Counted from the first letter of the stretch, positions 36,815 through 46,620 are shown. The stretch is 64,000 bases of DNA from Sulfurovum sp. 16-42-52 (GCA_002281755.1 NCHB01000001.1:89288-153287), one strand, 5' to 3'. A program made the numbers and translations. Notes: generated by a model not told the origin, from the sequence alone.

Positions 36815-38902
36815 ATGCCCATAGATTTAAACGCATCGCAACTCTATTTTAACCGTGAACTCTCATGGTTACAGTTCAACTCCCGTGTGCTTGCGCAAGC
36901 ACTGGATGCAACGCTTCCGCCGCTTGAACGTCTCAAATTTCTTGCCATCTACGGCACAAATCTTGATGAATTTTATATGATACGTGTTGCTGGACTCAAA
37001 GCACTTTTTAAAGCCCGCGTACAGGAAACAGGACCGGACAAGCTCACGCCCGGAGAACAGCTTGAACAGATACAGGCATACCTGCACAAAGAACAAACCG
37101 TTTTGGAAGCCTGTTACACTTCCATCATCTCTGAACTGCACTCGCATGGGGTCAATGTCAAAAACTTTGAAGCACTAGGCAGTGAAGAAAAGTTGGAGAT
37201 CAAAGAAAAGTTTTTTAATGAGATTTACCCTGTCATTATCCCCATTGCCGTAGATGCTACACACCCCTTTCCCCATCTGAACAATCTCAGTTTCGGTTTG
37301 GCACTCACCCTAACCGATGACTCAGAACATATCAAACACGGGCTTATACGTATCCCTCGTATTTTGCCACGATTTATTCAGCTGGGGCAAACCTTTATCC
37401 CTATTGAGTCTGTGGTGGAGCATTTTGCTTCTGAACTCTTTCCGGGGTTTAGTCCTTTGGCATCCACACCGTTTAGGGTAACACGTAATGCCGACATCGA
37501 GATAGAAGAAGAAGAAGCGGATGATTTTCTGCAAATCCTTCAGGAGGGTTTGCGTTCACGTAACAAAGGCTCGCTGGTTCGGCTTGAACTTCTTGAGGGT
37601 GCAGATGCAAATCTGATACACTTTTTACTCTCCCATCTCAACCTTGATGATAATGACATCTACTCGTACAAAAGTCTCTCTCTTAACCTGGGCAGTCTCT
37701 GGCAAATCGTTGGGGATGATGCGCTCTCGCATCTTACCCTTCCTAGTTATAATGCCAAAATTCTTCCGCCTTTTGAGAGTGAAGCGATTTTTGATGCCAT
37801 CGAAAAACAGGATGTGCTTTTATATCATCCTTTTGAGAGTTTTGAGCCTGTGGTTCAGTTTATCAAACAAGCCGCAACCGACCCTGACACACTTGCCATA
37901 CGCATGACCCTTTACCGAGCAGGTCCTAAGTCACCCATCGTAAAAGCACTCATCGATGCGGCACAAGAAGGCAAACAAGTGATGGTACTGGTCGAACTCA
38001 AAGCACGCTTTGATGAGGAGAATAACCTGCGTTGGGCAAAAGCGCTAGAGGCCGCAGGCGCACATGTGGTGTACGGTATCCCAGGGCTTAAAGTGCATGC
38101 CAAAATAGCGCAGGTCATCAAACGCAAAGGCGACAAACTCAAAAGCTATGTACATCTTGCAACAGGAAACTACAACCCCAGCAGTGCAAAAATTTATACC
38201 GACTTCTCCTACTTTACCAGCAAAGAAGCTTTTGGGACGGATGCGACACACTTTTTTCACTTTTTGACAGGATTTTCGACTTATACCAAACTCGATACGC
38301 TTTTTATGTCGCCGACACAGATCAAGCCCAAGATTATCAAGCTCATCGAACAAGAACTCAAACACGGATCCGAGGGACACATCATCTTTAAGGCAAATTC
38401 TTTGGTCGATACCGACATCATCAAAGCACTCTATCTTGCCTCACAAAAAGGGTGTAAAGTGGAACTGATCATCCGTGGTATCTGCTGTCTCAAACCGGGT
38501 ATCAAAGGGGTTTCTGAAAATATCACCGTCTCTAGTGTGATAGGAAAGTATCTTGAGCATGCGCGTATTTATTATTTTAAAAATGATGCGGTGAAATGTT
38601 ATATTGCTTCGGCTGATTTGATGCCGCGAAACCTTGTGAGACGTGTTGAACTGATGACACCCATTTTAGAAGAAAATCTCACCCAAAAAATAGAACACAT
38701 CCTCATGCTACAACTAGCAGACAACGCTTTGCGCTGGGAACTTCAAGAAGACGGAGAGTATATCAGAGTGCCTTCTCTTGGCAAGCAGGTCAATAACCAT
38801 GCTATTTTAGAAGAATACATCAGTAAAATACACGACAAAACCAAAAAAGAGACGCCAAATTATGTCAGTCGTTTGGCGAGTCGTATTTTAAAGGAAAGTT
38901 AA
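36815..38902 (+). CDS. ppk1: Polyphosphate kinase 1
   Basis: Makes inorganic polyphosphate from ATP. The N-terminal block YFNRELSWLQFNSRVL, the phospho-acceptor His428 in LKVHAKIAQV, and ATGNYNPSSAKIYTD are conserved, with C1/C2 phospholipase D-like domains. 695 aa, complete. TATACT at about 36773 may be its -10 box. The stop TAA overlaps the next ATG by one base, so the carbonic anhydrase-like gene is coupled. Confidence 0.97.
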   Translation: MPIDLNASQLYFNRELSWLQFNSRVLAQALDATLPPLERLKFLAIYGTNLDEFYMIRVAGLKALFKARVQETGPDKLTPGEQLEQIQAYLHKEQTVLEACYTSIISELHSHGVNVKNFEALGSEEKLEIKEKFFNEIYPVIIPIAVDATHPFPHLNNLSFGLALTLTDDSEHIKHGLIRIPRILPRFIQLGQTFIPIESVVEHFASELFPGFSPLASTPFRVTRNADIEIEEEEADDFLQILQEGLRSRNKGSLVRLELLEGADANLIHFLLSHLNLDDNDIYSYKSLSLNLGSLWQIVGDDALSHLTLPSYNAKILPPFESEAIFDAIEKQDVLLYHPFESFEPVVQFIKQAATDPDTLAIRMTLYRAGPKSPIVKALIDAAQEGKQVMVLVELKARFDEENNLRWAKALEAAGAHVVYGIPGLKVHAKIAQVIKRKGDKLKSYVHLATGNYNPSSAKIYTDFSYFTSKEAFGTDATHFFHFLTGFSTYTKLDTLFMSPTQIKPKIIKLIEQELKHGSEGHIIFKANSLVDTDIIKALYLASQKGCKVELIIRGICCLKPGIKGVSENITVSSVIGKYLEHARIYYFKNDAVKCYIASADLMPRNLVRRVELMTPILEENLTQKIEHILMLQLADNALRWELQEDGEYIRVPSLGKQVNNHAILEEYISKIHDKTKKETPNYVSRLASRILKES

Positions 38903-39429
38903 TGATTTTAAAATTTAAAGAATGGACACCCCAACTGGGAGCCAATGCGTGGGTCGCAGAAGGTGCATCGGTTATCGGGCGTGTCGTCATGGGAAAAGAT
39001 GCTGCGGTGTGGTTTGGCTGCGTGGTGCGAGGAGATGTACATCATATCCGCATAGGGGATAGAAGCAACATTCAAGACCTCAGCATGATACACGTCACTC
39101 ATCATAAAAAAGCAGATGAGTCAGACGGACATCCTACTATCATCGGCAATGATGTCACTGTAGGACACAGAGTCATGCTTCATGGCTGTACCATAGAAGA
39201 TGCCTGCCTGATAGGAATGTCAGCTACCATACTTGATGGTGCAGTCATCGGCAAAGAGTCCATCGTCGGTGCAGACTCTCTTGTGACCAAAAACAAAGTA
39301 TTTCCGCCAAGAAGTCTCATCATGGGCAGTCCTGCCAAAGTCATGCGCCAATTGACCGATGAAGAGGTGGGAGAACTCTATGCCTCTGCTTCACGCTATG
39401 TGGCATTTAAAAATGAGTACCAAGTCTAA
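38902..39429 (+). CDS. Gamma-carbonic anhydrase family protein
   Basis: A 175-aa left-handed beta-helix protein. Hexapeptide repeats run from about residue 15 to 150 and the metal-binding histidines lie in IHVTHHK and VGHRVMLHGC. Relatives include YrdA, PaaY and Cam; many bind Zn or Fe, but carbonic anhydrase activity is not shown for all. Coupled to ppk1 by a one-base overlap. Confidence 0.88.
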   Translation: MILKFKEWTPQLGANAWVAEGASVIGRVVMGKDAAVWFGCVVRGDVHHIRIGDRSNIQDLSMIHVTHHKKADESDGHPTIIGNDVTVGHRVMLHGCTIEDACLIGMSATILDGAVIGKESIVGADSLVTKNKVFPPRSLIMGSPAKVMRQLTDEEVGELYASASRYVAFKNEYQV

Positions 39430-39436
39430 AAAAGTC

Positions 39437-40228
39437 TTAATTTTTGTCTTCTTTTTTAACCCGTCTCTCTTTTTTGCTTGAGACGGAAAATTGTAACAAT
39501 TCATCGGTGCTTTTGATGTACTGTGGCAGTGTCTGCAAACTCTTCTCCATCACTTTAGCTGCACACACGGCATCCGAAAAAGCACGGTGGTGTGTCGCCC
39601 TTTCTATCTCTAACAAATCGATAAGATAGGCAAGTCCATACCGTTCACTCTCAAACGTACGTTTTGCCAACTCAATGGTACACAGTGTCGGATTTCCTAT
39701 GTTTCCCAAGCCCACACGCTCAAAAGAGGCATTGAGAAAACTATAATCAAAAGAGGCATTGTGCGCCACAAAAACCGCATCACTCATAAAATGCCGAAGC
39801 GCAATGAGGGCTTCTCTTCTACTCGGTGCACCGATGAGATCGGTAGGTTCTATGCCTGTAATCTTGGTGATGTACTCCGGTAAAAAGGCACACTCGACAA
39901 AGGTTTCAAAACGGTCTATAATCGTACCGTTTTGTATCATCAGCGCACCAATTTCTATGACTTGGGAAGTGCCGGGTTTGCTTCCGTTTGTTTCTATATC
40001 TATGACGCAGTAACGCTGCTGTGTATGCTCTGTAAAACAGGTCTGAAGTTTATACCTGTTGCCTTCTTGCTCTATAGGGTATCCTGAAGCCTGAAGCAAG
40101 ATAAAGATAGTCTCTGCATCCTCAAGCAAAGTAGAATGCTTGGTGACAATACGCTGATAATGCTCTTCATCCAGCACACCGCCGTGCTTGCGAAATGCAG
40201 ATGTGAGTTCCTCAAAGACTTTTTGCAT
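39437..40228 (-). CDS. dnaQ: DEDD-family 3'-5' exonuclease, DNA polymerase III epsilon-like
   Basis: Exonuclease motifs are ExoI CVIDIETNG near residue 73, ExoII VAHNASFDYSFL and ExoIII HHRAFSDA, the DEDDh set of the PolIII proofreading subunit. An extra ~65-residue helical N-terminus and a Lys-rich C-tail (KKERRVKKEDKN) flank the domain, so a repair role instead of the replicative subunit is possible. 263 aa. It overlaps the trpF end by 17 bp. Confidence 0.85.
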   Translation of the reverse strand: MQKVFEELTSAFRKHGGVLDEEHYQRIVTKHSTLLEDAETIFILLQASGYPIEQEGNRYKLQTCFTEHTQQRYCVIDIETNGSKPGTSQVIEIGALMIQNGTIIDRFETFVECAFLPEYITKITGIEPTDLIGAPSRREALIALRHFMSDAVFVAHNASFDYSFLNASFERVGLGNIGNPTLCTIELAKRTFESERYGLAYLIDLLEIERATHHRAFSDAVCAAKVMEKSLQTLPQYIKSTDELLQFSVSSKKERRVKKEDKN

Positions 40229-40802
40229 TGGCTATAAATTGTTTCACTTTCAAAGGGTCTTTTTTGCCTTTAACCGACTCTACGCCCGAACTGACATCCA
40301 CGCCGTAAAATCCAAAGGACTTCACTTGTGCCACATTCTCTGGGGTCAGACCTCCTGCGAGTATGATTTTGGAACAATCAATACCCTCAAACCAGTCAAG
40401 ATTAAGACGCTCTCCCGTACCGCCATAAGCTTCACTATACGCATCAACCAAACGATATCTGTGTTTAAATCGCAACACATCTTTAGGTTCTCGTGCACGC
40501 ACCACAGGCAATGTTTGCAAACCTATGGCATCCAGAGACTCTTCATCAACGTCGAAATGAATCTGCGCCCGTGAGATATCGGAGTATCTACATACCATAT
40601 CGATGGTCTCCACACCCTCATTGACAAAAAGCCCTACCCGCTCCACAAACGGAGGCAGCTTATCTATGATATGTTTGGCATCAGCAGGAGAGATATAGCG
40701 GGGAGATTGATTGTAAAAGACAAATCCCAATGCATCTGCGCCACACTCAACTGCATGCAAAGCATCTTTCAGATTGGTAATACCACATATTTTAACACGC
40801 AC
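40212..40802 (-). CDS. trpF: Phosphoribosylanthranilate isomerase
   Basis: Third enzyme of tryptophan synthesis, an Amadori rearrangement in a TIM barrel. The catalytic Cys is in VKICGITN near residue 5 and the Asp in ARAQIHFD/DVSSGVES region near 125-170; ILAGGLTPENV is the phosphate loop. 196 aa, as usual. It sits between rpe (6 bp away) and dnaQ (17-bp overlap) on the minus strand and apart from trpA. Confidence 0.95.
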   Translation of the reverse strand: MRVKICGITNLKDALHAVECGADALGFVFYNQSPRYISPADAKHIIDKLPPFVERVGLFVNEGVETIDMVCRYSDISRAQIHFDVDEESLDAIGLQTLPVVRAREPKDVLRFKHRYRLVDAYSEAYGGTGERLNLDWFEGIDCSKIILAGGLTPENVAQVKSFGFYGVDVSSGVESVKGKKDPLKVKQFIANAKSL

Positions 40803-40808
40803 AAAAGC

Positions 40809-41450
40809 CTACTTTAACTCAGCAATGGCTTTAGCGATGCCATCAGGATGTTTATAGACAAATGAACCTGCTACTACAATGTCAACTCCGGCTGCTGCCA
40901 GTTCTTTGACATTGACATCATTCACACCACCGTCAACTTCAATCAGACAGTTTGGATTTCTTTTTTCTATGAGTACTTTGAGGCGTTTGGCTTTTTCTAT
41001 CACTGAGGGGATAAAACTTTGTCCGCCAAAACCCGGGTTGACAGACATCAGCAGTACCATGTCCACATCTTCAAGTAAAAACTCTATGATTTCAGGGGGT
41101 GTATGGGGATTGAGGGTGATAGCCGGACGTATGCCAAGTGAACGGATCTTTTGTGTGAGTCTATGGGGATGTTTTTCTTCTTCAATATGAAAGGAAATAT
41201 ACTCAGGCTTTAAAGGGGCAAACAACTCGACAAAAAAACTGTTGTTTTGCACCATCAGATGGATGTCCAGAGGTTTAGTTGCCGCTTTTGAAACTGCCTC
41301 TACTACCACAGGACCTATGGTAAGATTGGGCACAAAATGACCATCCATCACATCCACATGCACAAGGTCACAGCCTCCCTCACAAATCGCCGCAACATCA
41401 CGTGCCAAATGTCCAAAATCAGCAGAAAGTATACTTGGAGCTACTAACAT
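40809..41450 (-). CDS. rpe: Ribulose-phosphate 3-epimerase
   Basis: Interconverts ribulose 5-phosphate and xylulose 5-phosphate in the Calvin and pentose phosphate pathways. Blocks APSILSADFGHL, HVDVMDGHFVPNLTIGP, MSVNPGFGGQSF and IEVDGGV hold metal-binding His/Asp. I start at the ATG at 41450 (MLVAPSILSADF) behind GAGGAT, giving the normal 213 aa. The open frame back to 41684 would overlap rpmB and its promoter and is not used. Confidence 0.96.
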   Translation of the reverse strand: MLVAPSILSADFGHLARDVAAICEGGCDLVHVDVMDGHFVPNLTIGPVVVEAVSKAATKPLDIHLMVQNNSFFVELFAPLKPEYISFHIEEEKHPHRLTQKIRSLGIRPAITLNPHTPPEIIEFLLEDVDMVLLMSVNPGFGGQSFIPSVIEKAKRLKVLIEKRNPNCLIEVDGGVNDVNVKELAAAGVDIVVAGSFVYKHPDGIAKAIAELK

Positions 41451-41478
41451 CACTATCCTCAACCCATATTTTTTAATG

Positions 41479-41557
41479 ATTATAACATAAGCCTGCTCCA
41501 AAATCCCCACATCTCTTTTAGAGGTTAAGCAAATTTTATGGTGATTTTTTCTATAAT
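41479..41557. promoter_or_regulatory. Divergent -10 elements for rpe and rpmB
   Basis: Minus-strand TATAAT (complement of 41479-41484) lies about 29 bp before rpe. Plus-strand TATAAT (41552-41557) lies 78 bp before rpmB after the T-run GATTTTTTC, the T-rich upstream pattern of Campylobacterota sigma-70 promoters. The remaining rpmB leader is unexplained. Confidence 0.55.
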
Positions 41558-41634
41558 GCCGAAAAATATTCGCTTTTTTCTGCGTACGCCAATCAAAAGT
41601 GCGTAGATGGTAGCGATTAACTAAAGGATATACT

Positions 41635-41844
41635 ATGGCAAGAAAATGCGAAATCACGGGTAAAGGCCCACTTACTGGAAACAATGTTTCTCATGCAAAC
41701 AATAAAACAAAGAGAAGACAACTTCCAAATTTAAGATCAGTGAAAATCACACTTGAAGATGGAACAACACAAAGAGTTAAAGTAGCGGCTTCTACACTTA
41801 GAACGATGAAAAAACATGCTGCTCAAGCTGTAACAGCTGAGTAA
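41635..41844 (+). CDS. rpmB: 50S ribosomal protein L28
   Basis: A basic 69-aa protein of the large ribosomal subunit. The N-terminus [20 protein letters not shown] and [10 protein letters not shown] are typical of L28, followed by [17 protein letters not shown] stands seven bases before the ATG. An AGTCCC/GGGACT hairpin (41844-41862) follows immediately. Confidence 0.97.
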   Translation: MARKCEITGKGPLTGNNVSHANNKTKRRQLPNLRSVKITLEDGTTQRVKVAASTLRTMKKHAAQAVTAE

Positions 41845-41862
41845 GTCCCACTTTTTGGGACT
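41844..41862 (+). terminator. Hairpin after rpmB, possible attenuator
   Basis: AGTCCC (41844-41849), 7-nt loop, GGGACT (41857-41862). There is no U-tract after it and the K+ channel gene starts 7 bp further on, so it may only reduce read-through or stabilise the rpmB 3' end. Confidence 0.35.
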
Positions 41863-41868
41863 CGGGCT

Positions 41869-42999
41869 TTGACACCCCTAGACAAATTCAAAAAGTTTCT
41901 CGGCTGGAGAGACACTTCCAAACCCCACATTACACTTAACGATGAGTTTTATGCTCATTTAGCTCCTTTTAGACTTCCTCTTATACTGACCGTATTGATG
42001 ATGCTTATCGGCACCATAGGTTATATGGCGATCGATAATTTTTCTCTGATGAATGCCATTTACCAAAGCGGTATCACCTTTACTACCGTAGGATTTGGAG
42101 AGATATCACCTATATCCGATATGGGGCGTATTTTTACGATTACGCTGATTATCTTTGGGTTTATCGTTTTTTCGATTGCCATCGGTATTATCGTAGAAGT
42201 TGTTAAAAGAGGTGAATTCCAAAAAACCATCAAGGAGCGCAGGATGCTTTATGAAATCGCTAGACTCAAACGCCATTTTGTTGTCTGTTACCACAATGAA
42301 TTTACCATACAGGTAACCAGACAACTTCGTGCTAACCACATTCCTTTTGTGGTCGTTGATCCGCGTGAAGACTTGGAGGCACTGGCAAAAAAATATCACT
42401 ACCCCTATTTTGTCTCTGCCGAACCGCACACAGAAGAAGGTATACTCAAATCACACCTTTCTTCAGCCAAAGGAGTGATCACTCTGGCTGACAATGTCGC
42501 TGACAATATTGCGACCATTGCATCAGCACGGCTCTATGAAACAGAAATAGGCCGTACCCGAAAGTTTCTCATCATTGCCAATGCCAAAAACCATGAAGAT
42601 GACCAAAAACTCCAAAAACTGGGTGCCGATAAAGTTGTCACGGCAACCAAACTGATGGCACAGCGGATCAATGCGATGGCGGCACGTCCGGAGATGGAAA
42701 ACCTGCTACAAGAGTTTTTGTACAAAAAAGATACTCCACTTGATATGGAAGAAGCCAATGTCTCAAAAACCTCATGGCTTGCACTGAAGAAAATCAAAGT
42801 TGCCCGTTTTAGAGATATTGCCAATGTCACCATTATCGGTATCCGCCAAAAAGACAATAAATTTATCCCTATGCCCAAAGGCGATACCATCATCATGCCT
42901 GAATCCAAACTGCTACTCATCGGTACAAGTGAAGGTATCAGCAAAGCAAAAAAGATTATCCATAAAAAAGAGAAACCCGAGGAGTTGAAATATGTTTAA
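41869..42999 (+). CDS. Two-TM potassium channel with RCK (TrkA-N) domain
   Basis: A 376-aa channel subunit. TM1 is at about 36-56, the selectivity filter TTVGFGE at 72-78, and TM2 at 88-109. The cytoplasmic part from about 125 holds TrkA-N and TrkA-C domains; the nucleotide-binding loop is not a classic GxGxxG (FVVCYHNEFTIQ). Tetramer gating by ligand is known for such channels. It starts at TTG (41869). The end overlaps argJ by 8 bp. Confidence 0.88.
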   Translation: MTPLDKFKKFLGWRDTSKPHITLNDEFYAHLAPFRLPLILTVLMMLIGTIGYMAIDNFSLMNAIYQSGITFTTVGFGEISPISDMGRIFTITLIIFGFIVFSIAIGIIVEVVKRGEFQKTIKERRMLYEIARLKRHFVVCYHNEFTIQVTRQLRANHIPFVVVDPREDLEALAKKYHYPYFVSAEPHTEEGILKSHLSSAKGVITLADNVADNIATIASARLYETEIGRTRKFLIIANAKNHEDDQKLQKLGADKVVTATKLMAQRINAMAARPEMENLLQEFLYKKDTPLDMEEANVSKTSWLALKKIKVARFRDIANVTIIGIRQKDNKFIPMPKGDTIIMPESKLLLIGTSEGISKAKKIIHKKEKPEELKYV

Positions 43000-44203
43000 A
43001 ATCACCCCGCTAGACAATGGACTGGAAAATGTACAAGGATTTTTTTGCGGTGCTACCAATGTCGGTATGAGAACCAAACCCATCAATCCTGAAACAGGTC
43101 ATGCAGATGGAGATGTCTCTTTCATTAGAAGCACAACACCCTGTGATATTGCTGCAGTATTTACTTCCAATACCTTTCAAGCTGCACCCATAAAACATTT
43201 TAAGCAATACCCGAACCATTTTCAAACCGACTTTGTACTCATCAACGCCAAAAATGCCAATGCCATGACAGGTGAAAAAGGTGTAGAAGACATCAAAACC
43301 ATTATGACCGCACTTTCGGATAAACTTAATGTACTTAACCCTGTCATGTCTTCAACGGGTGTTATTGGCTACCGTTTGCCTGTAGATAAAATTGTCTCAG
43401 CATTTGATACCTTGGCATTTGACAGAGCCAATTCACACCAAACAGCGCGCGCCATCATGACCACCGATGCCTTTAAAAAAGAGGTCGCGTACAAAGTTGA
43501 ACTAGATGACGGAACTAGCTTCAACATCGCAGCCATCTGTAAAGGTGCCGGGATGATAAACCCCGCCATGGCGACGATGCTCTGTTTTATCATCACTGAT
43601 GCCGCTGTACCTAAAGAAGATATGGATACCTTGCTCTTGGATGCTACCGAGGGTTCTTTTAACCGCATCTCCGTAGACGGTGACACTTCAACTAATGATA
43701 CGGTGATGCTTCTAGCCAACAAACAAAGCCAAAACTATAACAAAACAGCATTTGGGGAAGTCTTACATAAACTCATGTTTGAACTTGCCATGCTTGTACT
43801 CAAAGACGGAGAAGGTGCGAATAAATTGGTTGCCTTTGAAGTCAAAGGTGCGCTCAGTGAGGAAGAAGCAAAAAAAGCCTCAATGGCACTGAGCAATTCG
43901 CTTCTTGTTAAGACTGCACTTTTTGGAGAAGACCCTAACTGGGGACGTATCGCCTCAACCATTGGTGCATCAGGCATCACCTGCGATGATGCGACCCTCA
44001 CCATTCACTATGATGATCTGCTTATCTACTCCAACGCATTTAGAGAACTTGATAAGCTGCGTGAAGAAAAAGCATATGCCATCATGAAACAACCTAGTTT
44101 TAAAGTGACCTGTGATATTGGGCTGGGAAATGAAAGCTATACCTCTTATGGTTGTGATTTGAGTTATGAATATGTCAAAATTAATGCCGAATACCGGACT
44201 TAA
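42992..44203 (+). CDS. argJ: Bifunctional ornithine acetyltransferase / N-acetylglutamate synthase
   Basis: Recycles the acetyl group in arginine synthesis. Autocleavage occurs before Thr195 in NPAMATMLCF, where the free threonine becomes the nucleophile. KNANAMTG, DGDTSTNDTV and EDPNWGRI are conserved. 403 aa, complete. Whether it also makes N-acetylglutamate from acetyl-CoA is not clear from sequence. It starts within the K+ channel end, giving an 8-bp overlap. argF is at the other end of the window. Confidence 0.95.
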   Translation: MFKITPLDNGLENVQGFFCGATNVGMRTKPINPETGHADGDVSFIRSTTPCDIAAVFTSNTFQAAPIKHFKQYPNHFQTDFVLINAKNANAMTGEKGVEDIKTIMTALSDKLNVLNPVMSSTGVIGYRLPVDKIVSAFDTLAFDRANSHQTARAIMTTDAFKKEVAYKVELDDGTSFNIAAICKGAGMINPAMATMLCFIITDAAVPKEDMDTLLLDATEGSFNRISVDGDTSTNDTVMLLANKQSQNYNKTAFGEVLHKLMFELAMLVLKDGEGANKLVAFEVKGALSEEEAKKASMALSNSLLVKTALFGEDPNWGRIASTIGASGITCDDATLTIHYDDLLIYSNAFRELDKLREEKAYAIMKQPSFKVTCDIGLGNESYTSYGCDLSYEYVKINAEYRT

Positions 44204-44240
44204 ATGTCCATGTTTAACTCCTTGCTAAACACAAAAAAGT

Positions 44241-44246
44241 TATAAT
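44241..44246 (+). promoter_or_regulatory. -10 element for the YdcH-like gene
   Basis: TATAAT, 27 bp upstream of the ATG at 44273, preceded by AAAAAAGT. No clear -35 box. Confidence 0.5.
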
Positions 44247-44272
44247 ATACAATATCAACACAAGGAAATACC

Positions 44273-44497
44273 ATGTTACACGAATATAAAAATGAGATAC
44301 ACGAACTTAAACTGAGTAATGCACATTTTGCTAAAATTTTTGAAAAACACAATGACTTGGATCAAAAAGTGGAAGATGCTGAAGCAGGTCGTTTACTTTT
44401 AACTGATGCCGAACTTGAAGTACTTAAAAAAGAGAAGCTTCTTTTAAAAGATGAAGCCTACAAAATGATTTTAGACTACAAAAAAGAACAAGCATAA
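44273..44497 (+). CDS. YdcH/DUF465 family small protein
   Basis: A 74-aa helical protein with the DUF465 pattern: HEYKNEIHELKLSNAHFAKIF, HNDLDQKVEDAE, and LKKEKLLLKDEAYKMI. It would form a small coiled-coil dimer; function unknown. CAAGGAAA precedes the ATG. A hairpin terminator candidate follows at 44510. Confidence 0.88.
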   Translation: MLHEYKNEIHELKLSNAHFAKIFEKHNDLDQKVEDAEAGRLLLTDAELEVLKKEKLLLKDEAYKMILDYKKEQA

Positions 44498-44509
44498 TCC
44501 TAAATGCGC

Positions 44510-44527
44510 TATGGGCTTTTGCCCATA
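44510..44527 (+). terminator. Hairpin terminator candidate after the YdcH-like gene
   Basis: TATGGGC (44510-44516), TTTT loop, GCCCATA (44521-44527), followed by CATTTATTTT. The rest of the gap to 44636 has no gene I can support. Confidence 0.55.
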
Positions 44528-44636
44528 CATTTATTTTCTGTTAGCTTTCTTGGGTCTACAGATACCACGAATTCATCGCTCCTAGCTTCATTTATCTATT
44601 TAACCCTTATCAACTATACTATTTCGAGGTACACCC

Positions 44637-45998
44637 ATGGCATCATTTGACACGATACAAGATATCCCTGCAGCCCTTTTGGAGACATTGACTATTCAGG
44701 GTTTTACCGTGATGAGCGAGATACAGGAAAAAGCCATTAACCCTATTTTGGAAGGCAACGACATTTTGGCACAATCCAAAACGGGCTCAGGCAAAACCCT
44801 TGCTTTTGGTCTGCCTAGCGTGATGAAAACCGATACAGGACTCTATAAACCCCAAACAATTATTATCACACCCACACGAGAACTGGCAGAGCAGATAGCC
44901 ATCGAACTGCGCAAGATTGCCGCATACAAACCAAACCTTAAAATCCTTACACTCTATGGCGGTGTGCCATTGCGAGCGCAGGCTGAATCACTGGCTAAAG
45001 GTGCGCACATCCTCATCGGAACACCGGGACGAATACAAGACCATTTGGCAAAAGAGACCCTAACGCTCGAAAACATCAAAACACTGGTGCTTGATGAAGC
45101 AGACCGTATGCTGGATATGGGATTTTATGATGAAATCGTCAAAATAGGCAGTAATATGCCAAAAAACAAACAAACACTGCTCTTTTCTGCAACTTTTCCA
45201 CCTCCCATAGAAAAGTTGGCAAAAGCACTGCTTAAACATCCTCTTACACTCAAAGTTGACACTATCCTCCAGAGTGCAAAAATCGATGAAATCGTTTATG
45301 AAACGAATGATAAATTTAAAACGCTCATCGCCCTTATACAATCCTATAAACCTGAATCAATGCTCATCTTCTGCAACACGAAAACAGAGGTCATTTCACT
45401 GACAGAAAGTCTTTATAAGCAGCATCATTCAGTCATCGATATCCACGGAGATTTGGATCAAAAAGACCGCAATGAGTCGATGATTCTTTTCTCCAATGGT
45501 TCCAAACGCATCTTGGTAGCTACAGATGTGGCATCAAGAGGTCTGGATATCAAAAATATTGAACTTGTAATCAATTATGATTTGCCCTTTGATTCTGAAA
45601 TCTACACCCACCGTATCGGAAGAACAGGACGTGCGGATGCCACAGGTACAGCCATTTCTCTTTTTATGCCCGTGCAGAGTGAAAAATGTGACTATATACT
45701 GAGTGCCGCACGAAAAGAAGAGACCAAAACCTTACGGGTTGATGCAGGATTTAAAATGCTCTCTCGCTACACTACGCTTTGCATCAACGGTGGCAAAAAA
45801 ACCAAACTGCGTGCAGGCGATATATTGGGGACACTCTGCAAAGAAGTGGGTGTTGAGCCTCAAAAAATAGGAAAGATCCATATTAGCGACACGAAATCTT
45901 ATATTGCCTTAGAACACTCAGTCGCAGACACAGTCGTTGGCGCGCTCAAAAAGACTCCGATCAAAAAGAAAAAATATATCTCCTGGATACTAAACTAG
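44637..45998 (+). CDS. dbpA: DEAD-box RNA helicase DbpA
   Basis: RNA helicase that helps 50S assembly by binding 23S rRNA helix 92. Motifs: Q motif FTVMSEIQEKAI, Walker A SKTGSGKT near residue 46, TPTRELAEQ, VLDEADRMLDMG, SAT (FSATFP), and HRIGRTGRA. The C-terminal ~75 residues (KTKLRAGDILGTLCKEVGV, IGKIHISD) match the DbpA RNA-binding domain, which separates it from generic RhlE/CsdA helicases. 453 aa. The stop overlaps the convergent DedA gene by 4 bp. Confidence 0.93.
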   Translation: MASFDTIQDIPAALLETLTIQGFTVMSEIQEKAINPILEGNDILAQSKTGSGKTLAFGLPSVMKTDTGLYKPQTIIITPTRELAEQIAIELRKIAAYKPNLKILTLYGGVPLRAQAESLAKGAHILIGTPGRIQDHLAKETLTLENIKTLVLDEADRMLDMGFYDEIVKIGSNMPKNKQTLLFSATFPPPIEKLAKALLKHPLTLKVDTILQSAKIDEIVYETNDKFKTLIALIQSYKPESMLIFCNTKTEVISLTESLYKQHHSVIDIHGDLDQKDRNESMILFSNGSKRILVATDVASRGLDIKNIELVINYDLPFDSEIYTHRIGRTGRADATGTAISLFMPVQSEKCDYILSAARKEETKTLRVDAGFKMLSRYTTLCINGGKKTKLRAGDILGTLCKEVGVEPQKIGKIHISDTKSYIALEHSVADTVVGALKKTPIKKKKYISWILN

Positions 45999-46609
45999 TC
46001 TTCCAAAATGGCTTTTTTTCTTTTATACCTGACGATATAAAAAACAGTGATCAATACCACACAGACAAGGGCAATCAGCGTTGCAGACTGTAGGTATTCG
46101 GCGATAAGCGCTTCATTTGCACCCAAAAAATACCCCAATGCAACCAGTACAATCACCCAAATACCGGCACCAAACCCTGAGTAAAATATAAACTTAGGTA
46201 TATTCATACGCGCTAGCCCCGCAGGCAGTGAGATAAGCTGTCGTATGCCCGGAATAAGCCGACCGTTAAAGGTAGAGAGTTCACCATGGTTTTTAAAGAA
46301 AAGTTCGAGCTTGTTCAGTGTCTTCTCGCTGATAAAAAAATATCTTCCATACTTTAAAATAAACTTTCTTCCAAAATGCAGAGCCAAATAGTAATTAAAC
46401 AGTGCCCCTGCAATCGAACCGACAATGCCGGCAAGTACTGCCAAATAAAGATTCATCTCTCCTTTGTAAGCCAAATAGCCTGCAGGAATCATGACAATTT
46501 CACTGGGAAAAGGGAAAAAAGTACTCTCAAGGAACATCAGAAGAAAGATGCCCCAATAGCCCATATCACCGACATATCCTACAATGGTTTGGGCAATTTC
46601 ATGTAACAT
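45995..46609 (-). CDS. DedA family membrane protein
   Basis: A 204-aa protein of the DedA/VTT family with the signature FLESTFFPFPSEIVMIPAGYLA, a re-entrant membrane loop, and GRLIPGIRQLISLPAGLARM with the conserved Arg. Some members carry undecaprenyl phosphate or phosphatidylethanolamine across the membrane; the substrate here is not shown. It is 11 bp after accA on the minus strand and convergent with dbpA. Confidence 0.9.
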   Translation of the reverse strand: MLHEIAQTIVGYVGDMGYWGIFLLMFLESTFFPFPSEIVMIPAGYLAYKGEMNLYLAVLAGIVGSIAGALFNYYLALHFGRKFILKYGRYFFISEKTLNKLELFFKNHGELSTFNGRLIPGIRQLISLPAGLARMNIPKFIFYSGFGAGIWVIVLVALGYFLGANEALIAEYLQSATLIALVCVVLITVFYIVRYKRKKAILED

Positions 46610-46620
46610 AAAAAGAAAAA

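Noticed and set aside
41451..41684. N-terminal extension of rpe to 41684
   Set aside because: It would overlap rpmB and both divergent promoters, and the family start MLVAPSILSADF lies at 41450 with a ribosome site.
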